Positions 23,082 through 29,332 of a stretch of 29,332 nucleotides of DNA are shown here, piece after piece. This DNA is from Deltaproteobacteria bacterium. GTDB taxonomy: Bacteria > Chloroflexota > Dehalococcoidia > Dehalococcoidales > BS750m-G39. Below the pieces are notes generated by a model that saw only the letters and a program-made list of their open reading frames with translations, made no database searches and was not told the origin of the DNA. The number at the start of each line of letters is the position of its first letter. The first letter of the stretch is position 1. Location of the stretch: assembly GCA_013202445.1 (NCBI GenBank), contig JABMRW010000034.1:1-29332 (forward strand), written 5' to 3'. The translations under genes and the position numbers were made by a program.

Positions 23082-23801
23082 TTACCTCAATTTCTGTACT
23101 AATCGTTTTTCCTCCGGGCTTAGCTCGACTTTATCAAGCAGCTCGGGGCGGCGCTCATATGTGCGCCGTATAGACTGCTCCCGCCGCCAGGCGGCAATCT
23201 GGGCGTGGTTACCGGAAAGCAAAACCTCAGGCACCGTCCAGTCCCGGTAGCTGGGGGGGCGGGTGTACTGGGGGTATTCTAAAAGCCCGGCGACATGGGA
23301 ATCCTCCAGCGGCGACAGTTCCGAACCCAGCACCCCGGGCAGCAACCTGACCACGGCATCGATGACCACCATAGCCGCCGACTCGCCGCCGGTGAGGACA
23401 TAATCGCCGATGCTGATTTCGTCGGTAGCCAGATGCTCACTTACCCGCTCGTCAACACCTTCATAGCGGCCGCAGATGATAATCATGCGGCGGTACTGTG
23501 AAAACTCCTCGGCGATTTTCTGGCAGAAGAGCCGCCCCTGCGGGTTGAGCAGGATAACCGGTACGTCAGGCTCCCCTTTTATCGCCTCAACGGCTTCAAA
23601 GATTGGCTCGGGCTTGAGCAGCATGCCGGCGCCGCCGCCGTAAGTATAGTCATCCACGGTGTGGTGCTTATCGTGAGCCTGGTCGCGGAAATTATGCAGG
23701 CTGATGCCGATCAGCTGCTGGTCCATAGCCCGCTTGATGACGCCGGAGCCGAAAACGCCCCGGAACATCTCGGGAAACAGGGTTAAAATATCAATCTGCA
23801 C
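23082..23801 (-). CDS. trmD: tRNA (guanine37-N1)-methyltransferase (239 aa)
   Basis: This SPOUT-fold enzyme methylates G37 of tRNAs to prevent frameshifting. Conserved parts are QIDILTLFPEMF at the start, VDDYTYGGGAGMLLKPEP and the trefoil-knot SAM site DYVLTGGESAAMVVIDAV, with GLLEYPQYTRPP near the end. The start is the GTG at 23801 (AAGGA 8 nt upstream), not an ATG at 23873: the extra 24 residues are not family-like and would overlap moaB. The gap to moaB is then 4 nt. Confidence 0.94.
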   Translation of the reverse strand: MQIDILTLFPEMFRGVFGSGVIKRAMDQQLIGISLHNFRDQAHDKHHTVDDYTYGGGAGMLLKPEPIFEAVEAIKGEPDVPVILLNPQGRLFCQKIAEEFSQYRRMIIICGRYEGVDERVSEHLATDEISIGDYVLTGGESAAMVVIDAVVRLLPGVLGSELSPLEDSHVAGLLEYPQYTRPPSYRDWTVPEVLLSGNHAQIAAWRREQSIRRTYERRPELLDKVELSPEEKRLVQKLR

Positions 23802-23805
23802 TTGT

Positions 23806-24324
23806 CTAATCCTTACCCGCGTCAGGCCCGGTGATGGGAATGGTGTGCTCGGGTACCCTTCCTTTAATAACATCCACCGCGTGGGGCAGCACCGGCATTA
23901 TCACCTCCAGGCATTCCGCCACCGCCTTGGGGCTGCCCGGCAGGTTGACGATAAGGCACTCCTTCCTCATCCCGGCCACCGCCCGGCTCAGCATGGCGTT
24001 AGGGGTAATGCCGAAGGACTTGGCCCTCATCATCTCGGCCAGGCCCGGCACCTCCTTATCTATTACGGAAAGGGTGGCTTCCGGGGTAACGTCACGCGGC
24101 GCCAGCCCGGTACCGCCGGTGGTCAGGATAATATCTATATTGCCAGCGTCGGCCCACTGGCTAAGCTTCTGGGCAATAACATCCGCCTCATCGGGAATCA
24201 CCTCATAGTTGACCACCCGGCAGTCCATGGTGGCAAAGCTCTCCCGAATCAGCGGCCCGCTCTTATCAGCTCGCTTCCCCTGCCAGGCCTTATCGCTAAT
24301 GGTGATAATACCCAGGTTAAACAT
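23806..24324 (-). CDS. MogA/MoaB-family molybdenum cofactor biosynthesis protein (172 aa)
   Basis: The MoCF-binding fold is clear: LGIITISDKAWQGKRADKSGPLI at the start, ILTTGGTGLAPRDVTPEATLSV in the middle (the TTGGTG pterin-site motif) and CLIVNLPGSPKAVAECLEVI near the end. These proteins adenylylate molybdopterin before metal insertion. No other moco gene lies in the window. It is the first gene of the leftward trmD-rplS-priA-def run, preceded by AAGGCGG. A TTGTTA-16-TAAAAT promoter is possible at 24355-24382 on the minus strand. Confidence 0.88.
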   Translation of the reverse strand: MFNLGIITISDKAWQGKRADKSGPLIRESFATMDCRVVNYEVIPDEADVIAQKLSQWADAGNIDIILTTGGTGLAPRDVTPEATLSVIDKEVPGLAEMMRAKSFGITPNAMLSRAVAGMRKECLIVNLPGSPKAVAECLEVIMPVLPHAVDVIKGRVPEHTIPITGPDAGKD

Positions 24325-24418
24325 AAATACCGCCTTGAAGTTAAGACAAAGTCTATTTTATCACATAAGGATTATATAACAAAATAGACCAATTATTAAA
24401 AATTGGCCCAAAAGGGTA

Positions 24419-24449
24419 TTGACAAATGGGGGTAGCTATGATGTAGAAT
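24419..24449 (+). promoter_or_regulatory. Putative promoter of the mraZ division cluster
   Basis: TTGACA (24419-24424) and TAGAAT (24444-24449) are separated by 19 nt, longer than optimal. Transcription would start near 24456, inside the MraZ repeats, which suits repression by MraZ. Confidence 0.5.
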
Positions 24450-24454
24450 GGTAA

Positions 24455-24484
24455 AAAGTGGTAAATTGTGGGGAATTGTGGTAC
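24455..24484 (+). promoter_or_regulatory. MraZ-box direct repeats (operator)
   Basis: Three tandem 10-nt units with the core GTGG at the same phase (AAAGTGGTAA, ATTGTGGGGA, ATTGTGGTAC) precede mraZ. A weaker fourth (AGTAGGGTTT) follows. MraZ is known to bind closely spaced direct repeats upstream of its own gene, with a 10-nt period, so this is most likely the autoregulatory site. Confidence 0.75.
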
Positions 24485-24499
24485 AGTAGGGTTTAATAT

Positions 24500-24928
24500 A
24501 TGTTTTTCGGCGAATTTGAATACAAGATAGACGAAAAGGGCAGGGTACCAATCCCGCCCCGTTTCCGCCGACTGCTCAAAGACGGAGTGGTGCTGGCGCC
24601 GGGGGCGGAGATGTGCATCACCGTTTACCCCATGGACGAGTGGAAGAAACTGGCGGCCAGCCTGACCAGCAGTGCCGTCAGCCGCAGTAAACTGAGAAGG
24701 CTAAAGAGGGCCCTTTTCGCCACCGCCTTTAACCTCCGCATGGACCAGCAGGGAAGAGTAGCCCTGCCTACCTCGGTGAGGGACTATGCCGAGATTGTAG
24801 ATGAGGTGGTCGTCGCCGGAGCTAATAACTATCTTGAGATATGGAATAAAGTGCATTGGGAGGAAGAGAAGGCAGTCAGTCAAGAGCAGGCCTGGCAGAT
24901 CATAGAAAGCCTTGAGGAGCCACAATGA
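24500..24928 (+). CDS. mraZ: Transcriptional regulator MraZ (142 aa)
   Basis: Two SpoVT-AbrB-like domains are visible: FFGEFEYKIDEKGRVPIPPRFR (2-23) and LRMDQQGRVALPTSVRDYAEI (about 79-99), each with the DxxGR-hinge. MraZ forms ring oligomers and represses the division and cell-wall cluster. Its binding repeats are at 24455-24484. The Shine-Dalgarno is weak (AGTAGGG). The stop overlaps rsmH by ATGA. Confidence 0.95.
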   Translation: MFFGEFEYKIDEKGRVPIPPRFRRLLKDGVVLAPGAEMCITVYPMDEWKKLAASLTSSAVSRSKLRRLKRALFATAFNLRMDQQGRVALPTSVRDYAEIVDEVVVAGANNYLEIWNKVHWEEEKAVSQEQAWQIIESLEEPQ

Positions 24929-25848
24929 ACCTGACCATGTCGGCACCCAGTCACACCCCGGTGCTGCAGGAAGAGACTATTGAGGCGCTGGCGGTCCAGC
25001 CGGGCGGCCGCTATATTGACTGCACCCTGGGAGGGGGCGGTCATGCCGCCGCTATCCTGGAGCACAGCTCACCCGGCGGGCAGTTACTGGGCATTGATGC
25101 CGACCCCGAGGCCATAAAAACAGCCAGGCCAAGACTGGAAGCCTATAGCGGCTCAACCGTACTGGTCAACCAGAATTTCACAAATCTAAAGGCCATCTGC
25201 GATAAATATCATTTCTCCCCCGTGCACGGCATCCTCTTCGACCTGGGGCTCTCCTCGCTCCAGCTTAATGGCGACGGCCGGGGTTTCAGCTTCCGCCATG
25301 ACGCCCCGCTGGATATGCGTTTAAATCCCCACCAGCCAATCACCGCCGCCGATATTATTAATACCTCCTCCGAGGCGGAACTGGCCCGGCTGATAAAGAC
25401 ATTCGGCGAGGAAAGCCGCTGTAGCCAGATAGCCCGCTATATTGTACGGCAGCGCCCGATTAAGACCACCTTTGAGCTGGCCGAGATAGTAGAGCAGGCT
25501 ACCGGCGGCCGCCGGGGCCGAATTCACCCCGCCACCAGGACCTTCCTGGCGCTGAGAATAGCCGTCAACCAGGAGCTTGAGCACCTGAAAGCCACCCTGG
25601 AGCAGGCGGTCGGCCTCCTCGGCCTCGGGGGCAGACTGGTGGTTATCAGCTACCACTCCCTGGAGGACCGCATCGTAAAGCAGTTTACCCATGAAGAGGC
25701 CAGTGGAGAAACGGCCCGATTGAGACTGGTTAATAAAAAGGTTATCACCCCTTCCCTGGCTGAAATTAGGTTTAATCCCCGCAGCCGCAGCGCCAAACTG
25801 AGAGCGGCTGAGAGAATAACTATGCCCAAGGAGGCGAACAGTGAATAA
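24925..25848 (+). CDS. rsmH: 16S rRNA (cytosine1402-N4)-methyltransferase RsmH (307 aa)
   Basis: Conserved segments are HTPVLQEETIEAL at the start, YIDCTLGGGGHAAAIL (motif I), LFDLGLSSLQLNG and RHDAPLDMRL, then TFLALRIAVNQELEHL and VISYHSLEDRIVKQF. It methylates N4 of C1402 in the ribosomal P site. It overlaps mraZ by 4 nt and the next small gene by 8 nt, so the three are translated from one message. Confidence 0.96.
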   Translation: MNLTMSAPSHTPVLQEETIEALAVQPGGRYIDCTLGGGGHAAAILEHSSPGGQLLGIDADPEAIKTARPRLEAYSGSTVLVNQNFTNLKAICDKYHFSPVHGILFDLGLSSLQLNGDGRGFSFRHDAPLDMRLNPHQPITAADIINTSSEAELARLIKTFGEESRCSQIARYIVRQRPIKTTFELAEIVEQATGGRRGRIHPATRTFLALRIAVNQELEHLKATLEQAVGLLGLGGRLVVISYHSLEDRIVKQFTHEEASGETARLRLVNKKVITPSLAEIRFNPRSRSAKLRAAERITMPKEANSE

Positions 25849-26056
25849 ACCCTCGATTGAGTACCAGAAGATGATGACCGAAATAGTATACGTAAACCTG
25901 CCGGGCCCCGAGGAACCTAATCCGGGGATGACGGGCGGTGAACTGCTGCACGGTTTCCTTGCGGAACTGCACAGGGCACCCAATGACGATACCAGGGCTT
26001 TCGTCAATGCTCTGTGCGGCAAGTGGAACGTGCGCTATAGAGAAGGTAAGGACTAA
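25841..26056 (+). CDS. Unknown small soluble protein in the division cluster (71 aa)
   Basis: It starts with GTG at 25841, preceded by AAGGAGG at good spacing, and overlaps the end of rsmH by 8 nt, strong signs of a translated gene. The product (N-terminal YQKMMTEIVYVNLPGPEEPN, C-terminal NALCGKWNVRYREG) has no transmembrane helix, so it is not FtsL, which usually holds this position. No family was recognised. It could act in FtsA/FtsZ regulation, but only its position suggests this. Confidence 0.65.
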   Translation: MNKPSIEYQKMMTEIVYVNLPGPEEPNPGMTGGELLHGFLAELHRAPNDDTRAFVNALCGKWNVRYREGKD

Positions 26057-26205
26057 AGGTTAAAGCAGAAAAGACATACTATATATTAAGGTGGTCAACC
26101 TGTTGCTTTGCCCCACTGGCGAGGGTAGAAGCCACCTGAGGGGAGGGTGAATATGTGAAATGAATACTAATAGAACAAAGACTGGAATCTCGTTAAAAAG
26201 GAGGG
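26057..26205 (+). promoter_or_regulatory. Leader of ftsA with a possible pseudoknot
   Basis: No gene fits here. AGGTGG(T) at 26089-26095 can pair with (G)CCACCT at 26131-26137, while CCCC at 26111-26114, inside that loop, can pair with GGGG at 26140-26143 outside it. Together this is an H-type pseudoknot topology. A competing hairpin CCC/GGG lies inside the loop. The sequence matches no riboswitch class I know. Confidence 0.35.
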
Positions 26206-26208
26206 GTG

Positions 26209-27432
26209 ATGAGCAAGCGAAATATAATAAGTTCCATTGATGTTGGCACTACCAAGGTCTGTACCACCGTAGCCGATGTCGACGAAGCCGGCGGCATCCG
26301 GATTATAGGCGTGGGTATCGCTCCATCGCAGGGGCTGCATAAGGGACTGGTGGTCAACATCAATGAAGCCAGAGAATCAATTCGGGAGTCAGTTAAGAAA
26401 GCAGAGCATACCAGCGGGCACAAAGTGGAATCAGCCTATATCGGTGTCACCGGGAGGCATGTGACCTCGCTGAATAACCGGGCAGTGGTCGCCATCACTC
26501 GCAATGACCGCCTGGTGCGGCCTGATGACCTGAAGCGGGTCTTATCCAGCGCCCGGGGAGTTAAACTGGCCAGTGACCGAAAGCTGCTCCATGTTATTCC
26601 CCGCGGTTACGCCGTTGACGGTCAGTTAGGGGTCAAGAACCCGATAGGGATGCACGGTTTTAGACTTGATGTTGAGGCGCACATCATCACCGCCGCCGTG
26701 ACCTCGGTTCAGAATTTGATAAAGTGCATCCGCAGCATCGGCATAGATATTGACGACCTCGTCCTCGAGCCGCTGGCCAGCAGTGAGGCGGTACTATCCG
26801 AGGATGAAAAGCAGGTCGGTATCGTTCTGGCTGATATCGGCGGTGGCACCACCGATATCGCTATCTTCAGAGAGGGGAGCATCTGGCATACCGCCATTTT
26901 GCCGGTAGCCGGTTACCAGATAACCAGGGATATCGCCATCGGTCTGGGGCTGCCCTTTGACGTGGCTGAAGAGATGAAAAAGAAGTACGGTAGTGTTACC
27001 CCGGTTTACGAAGGAAAATCCTCCAATATCGACAGGGACACCCTGCTTACCAACGGACACGGTGTCTCTCACCAGGACCTGTGTGACATTATCCGGGCCA
27101 GGGTAGAAGAAATCCTGAGGTTGATCTTACTTGAGATGCCAACTGCCGAATATGAAACGTTAGTCCCCGACGGCATAGTACTCACCGGCGGTAGCTCTAA
27201 CCTGGCTGGCATAGAAGCGCTGGGACGCAATACCCTGCAACTGCCGATAAGGGTGGGGCTCCCCATGAATATATATGGTATCTCCGATGCCCTTCAGGAC
27301 CCGGCATACGCCACCAGCGTTGGTTTGCTGCTCTGGGGAGCAAAATACAAGGGAACTAGAACCTGGCAGGGCGGTGGCTTTGGCGGCAGCATGCGGCGTA
27401 TGTTCTCCAAATTCTTCGGTATATTCCGCTAG
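26209..27432 (+). CDS. ftsA: Cell division protein FtsA (407 aa)
   Basis: The actin-like ATPase motifs are present: ISSIDVGTTKVCTTVADVD (phosphate 1), VLADIGGGTTDIAIFREG (phosphate 2), and VLTGGSSNLAGIEALGRN (adenosine). The 1C-domain region EAHIITAAVTSVQNLIKCIR is also conserved. The C-terminus (GGSMRRMFSKFFGIF) is a basic amphipathic membrane-targeting helix. FtsA anchors FtsZ to the membrane. ATG 26209 is preferred to the adjacent GTG at 26206 because GGAGG at 26200-26204 would be too close to the latter. ftsZ follows after 43 nt. Confidence 0.94.
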   Translation: MSKRNIISSIDVGTTKVCTTVADVDEAGGIRIIGVGIAPSQGLHKGLVVNINEARESIRESVKKAEHTSGHKVESAYIGVTGRHVTSLNNRAVVAITRNDRLVRPDDLKRVLSSARGVKLASDRKLLHVIPRGYAVDGQLGVKNPIGMHGFRLDVEAHIITAAVTSVQNLIKCIRSIGIDIDDLVLEPLASSEAVLSEDEKQVGIVLADIGGGTTDIAIFREGSIWHTAILPVAGYQITRDIAIGLGLPFDVAEEMKKKYGSVTPVYEGKSSNIDRDTLLTNGHGVSHQDLCDIIRARVEEILRLILLEMPTAEYETLVPDGIVLTGGSSNLAGIEALGRNTLQLPIRVGLPMNIYGISDALQDPAYATSVGLLLWGAKYKGTRTWQGGGFGGSMRRMFSKFFGIFR

Positions 27433-27475
27433 GTATAATCCATGATTAATAATAAGGTAAAAAGGAGGAGGAGAG

Positions 27476-28600
27476 ATGGCAAAAGCAGCTTTTAATCCCA
27501 GTCCGGCGAGAATCAAGGTTATCGGCCTGGGCGGTGGTGGTTGCAACGCCATAACCCGCATGGTCAGGGAGCAAATTCGGGGGGTGGAGTTCATCGGCAT
27601 GAATACCGATGCCCAGGCTCTATCCATCACCGAAGCTCCCATCCGCGTCCAGCTCGGTGAGAAGCTGACCCGAGGACTGGGCGTGGGCGGCGACCATAAC
27701 GTCGGTCAAAAGGCAGCCGAGGAGACCCGGGACGAAATAAAGGAGCTTTTGACCGGGGCGGATATGGTGTTTATCACCTGCGGCATGGGTGGCGGCACCG
27801 GCACCGGGGCGGCGCCGGTGGTAGCCGAGGTAAGCAAGCAGACCGGGGCACTCACCATCGCCGTGGTCACCAAACCATTCACCTTTGAAGGCGTCCGCCG
27901 CAACGAGGTGGCCGATGATGGCATTGTCCGCCTTCTGGGCAAGGTTGATACCCTTATCATCATCCCCAATGACCGTCTGCTTGACCTCTGCGACTCGAAG
28001 ACGGCGGTGGATAATGCCTTCAAGATGGCTGACGATGTGCTCCGCCACGGCGTTCAGGCAATAGCCGAGGTTATCACCGTGCCCGGGTTGATTAACCTTG
28101 ACTTTGCCGATGTTAAGACGGTGATGCGTGACGCCGGTCCCGCCTGGATGTCTATCGGCTTTGGTTCCGGTAAAAACCGGGCGGTGGAGGCGGCCAAGGA
28201 AGCGCTGGCCAGCCCGCTACTGGATGTCACTATAGCGGGAGCAAAGGGAGTGTTGTTCAATGTTGCCGGCGGTACCGGCCTTACCCTGTTTGAGGTTAAC
28301 GAGGCGGCCGACGTAATCAAGGAAGCCGTAGACGTGGGGGCTAACATCATCTTCGGCGTGGTTCAGGACCCCACCATGGGTGACGAGATGAGAATTACCC
28401 TTATCGCCACCGGCTTCGCTTCCAAGCTGGGAATGGCCGGAGTTAGCCGGGAAGATGAGTTCACCGAACTGCTCAAGGGCTTAAAGAGCGAGGAGGAACT
28501 GGATATGCCGGCTTTCCTGCGCCGTCCAATGTTCAGCCATAGGCGCCAAGCGGTAACGCAGTCGACCAAGCTGGTTAAGACTCGGCCCGGTGTGCCCTGA
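27476..28600 (+). CDS. ftsZ: Cell division protein FtsZ (374 aa)
   Basis: The tubulin-like GTPase has GLGGGGCNAITRM at 17-29, the tubulin signature GGGTGTG at 105-111 and the synergy-loop segment NLDFADVKTVM with the catalytic Asp. The C-terminal binding peptide DMPAFLRR is at about 343-350. The disordered linker before it is short (about 26 residues), and about 24 basic residues follow it, where most FtsZ proteins end soon after. It starts behind GGAGGAGGAG. A terminator follows at 28654-28686. Confidence 0.96.
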   Translation: MAKAAFNPSPARIKVIGLGGGGCNAITRMVREQIRGVEFIGMNTDAQALSITEAPIRVQLGEKLTRGLGVGGDHNVGQKAAEETRDEIKELLTGADMVFITCGMGGGTGTGAAPVVAEVSKQTGALTIAVVTKPFTFEGVRRNEVADDGIVRLLGKVDTLIIIPNDRLLDLCDSKTAVDNAFKMADDVLRHGVQAIAEVITVPGLINLDFADVKTVMRDAGPAWMSIGFGSGKNRAVEAAKEALASPLLDVTIAGAKGVLFNVAGGTGLTLFEVNEAADVIKEAVDVGANIIFGVVQDPTMGDEMRITLIATGFASKLGMAGVSREDEFTELLKGLKSEEELDMPAFLRRPMFSHRRQAVTQSTKLVKTRPGVP

Positions 28601-28653
28601 AAATAAAGTAATTTAAATAACATACTGATATACTAAACGGAGACCAGGCTTTT

Positions 28654-28686
28654 AGGCTGCAGAGCATAGAGCACTGCAGCCTTTTT
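28654..28686 (+). terminator. Intrinsic terminator after ftsZ
   Basis: A perfect 9-bp stem AGGCTGCAG (28654-28662) with CTGCAGCCT (28674-28682), an 11-nt loop and a run of five T closes the division operon 54 nt after the ftsZ stop. Confidence 0.85.
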
Positions 28687-28719
28687 GCTTTCTTTTTTAG
28701 GGGGGTAAAGATATTGTTT

Positions 28720-28744
28720 TAAACCTCTCCCCCTCAATCCCCCT
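28720..28744. repeat. Partial third copy of the dispersed repeat
   Basis: AAACCTCTCCCCC followed by ATCCCCCT resembles the tail of the repeat at 12545-12568 with a few changes, but neither hairpin follows. The rest of 28687-28880 shows no gene. Confidence 0.4.
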
Positions 28745-28885
28745 GTGGAACAGATAATCCGAACCATATTATTCCATTTTTGGCTGAATTGGATATCTGC
28801 CTGAGAAAGAGGTAATCTATCGCAGACCTTGCTGGGGTTTAGGCTTTACATTCAATGGAGTAGCCAGACCCGGCAGACTTAAGAA

Positions 28886-28936
28886 AGCACCTGACTTTTA
28901 ATCAGGGTGTCGCAGGTTCGAGCCCTGCACGGCCTA
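28886..28936 (+). other. 3' half of a tRNA-Lys(TTT) gene, attachment-site scar
   Basis: The anticodon arm is intact: CCTGA (28890-28894), loop with anticodon TTT at 28897-28899, and TCAGG (28902-28906). The T-arm GCAGG-TTCGAGC-CCTGC (28912-28928) and acceptor strand ACGGCCT (28929-28935) follow, without an encoded CCA. The expected D-arm and 5' acceptor strand are absent at the right distance, so the gene is not functional. It adjoins and overlaps the end of an integrase remnant. Confidence 0.75.
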
Positions 28937-29332
28937 GTCTCGCTCTGGAGCCTCTTGCCACCATTTTGCCACCATTTTTCTCGCCATTCTTCTCCACCAG
29001 TCTGTCAAGGCTATCAATCACCGCCCTCTGCATTCTGGGGGTAACATGGCCGTAGGTATCAAGGGTGAAGGCGGCGCTACTATGGCCAAGTCTCTGCTTG
29101 ACAGCATTGATATCCATACCGTCCTCTAGGAGAAGGGTAGCGTGGCTGTGTCTGAGGTCGTGGAGACGTATCTTTGGGATAACTCCTTTGCGACTGAGCT
29201 TACTGAAGGCATGGCTCACCGTCCCTGGCCTTAAGTGCCTGCCATCCGGGTTATCGAAGACCCAATCTCTTCTCTCAGTGGCTTGCCCAGCAGTGCCCGC
29301 TGTGCCTCTTGTTCTTTCCTATTCTGCCGCAA
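28902..29332 (-). pseudogene. Tyrosine recombinase/phage integrase, frameshifted C-terminal remnant (runs off the right edge)
   Basis: The C-terminal catalytic part is clear: LHDLRHSHATLL (box II His-x-x-Arg), RLGHSSAAFTLDTYGHV with the nucleophilic Tyr, and an end (RAGLEPATP) encoded by the tRNA-Lys half. Upstream, DWVFDNPDGRHLRPGTVSHAFSKL continues the family in the same frame, which meets a stop near 29321. The expected preceding sequence (LRQNRKEQEAQRALLGKPL) lies in another frame, from 29332 to about 29276. A 1- or 2-base indel between about 29258 and 29282 therefore breaks the gene, or reflects an assembly error. The intact part would integrate DNA at the tRNA-Lys 3' end. Confidence 0.75.

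Noticed and set aside
23802..23873. Longer trmD start at 23873
   Set aside because: The added 24 residues are not TrmD-like and overlap moaB; GTG 23801 has a Shine-Dalgarno and starts at the family's usual residue.
24351..24389. Nine-base inverted repeat (GTCTATTTT...AAAATAGAC) between moaB and mraZ as an operator
   Set aside because: The arms are AT-rich with a 21-nt gap and no regulator site resembles it; it may simply be chance in an AT-rich promoter region.
28841..28936. A complete tRNA-Lys with its 5' acceptor at AGGCTTT (28841)
   Set aside because: The distance to the anticodon arm is about 22 nt too long, one acceptor pair is mismatched and no proper D-stem forms, so only the 3' half is supported.

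Overview
The window looks like a chromosomal segment from an anaerobic, moderately GC-rich bacterium of the Chloroflexota, most plausibly class Dehalococcoidia. This is inferred from gene content: a division cluster (mraZ, rsmH, ftsA, ftsZ) with no peptidoglycan-synthesis genes, an archaeal-type HerA/NurA pair, a two-gene SufC/SufB-type Fe-S assembly operon, and an ATP-type PEP carboxykinase. No rRNA or complete tRNA is present, so the placement is not proven.

Layout. (1) 1-314: the edge of an integrated element, ending in a 37-nt tRNA 3' fragment (attachment-site scar) that is read through by a hybrid small ORF. (2) 307-3897 (+): a methyltransferase, an AT-richer GNAT-like gene, PEP carboxykinase and an MtnX-like HAD phosphatase. 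(3) 8419-3894 (-): a tightly spaced run of transglutaminase-like lipoprotein, LOG-family protein, HAS-barrel protein, HerA-type ATPase and patatin. (4) 8431-9412 (-): a 22-residue Lys-rich ORF and a cell-surface lipoprotein. (5) 12425-9526 (-): sufC-sufB-nurA, bounded on both sides by inverted copies of an approximately 80-bp two-hairpin repeat. (6) 12858-13889 (+): a histone-deacetylase-family amidohydrolase. (7) 18757-13886 (-): tRNA nucleotidyltransferase, secD, secF and a CDF metal transporter. (8) 18826-19759: two divergent HTH regulators with consensus promoters and three related operator-like palindromes. (9) 24324-19782 (-): moaB, trmD, rplS, priA, def. (10) 24419-28600 (+): mraZ with its repeat boxes, rsmH, an unknown 71-residue protein, ftsA, ftsZ and a terminator. 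(11) 28720-29332: a partial dispersed repeat, a tRNA-Lys 3' half and a frameshifted tyrosine-integrase remnant.

How it works together. Regions 7 and 9 are translation, secretion and replication-restart housekeeping. HerA, its HAS-barrel neighbour and NurA should form a DNA-end-resection machine although they are split between two operons. SufC and SufB should build Fe-S clusters, and nurA is co-transcribed with them. Several genes (pckA, the XRE regulator, the deacetylase) have good promoters only a few bases from the start codon and no Shine-Dalgarno, suggesting leaderless mRNAs. The least explained parts are the divergent regulator switch, the small gene inside the stripped dcw cluster, the potentially structured ftsA leader, and the two decayed integration sites at the window ends.
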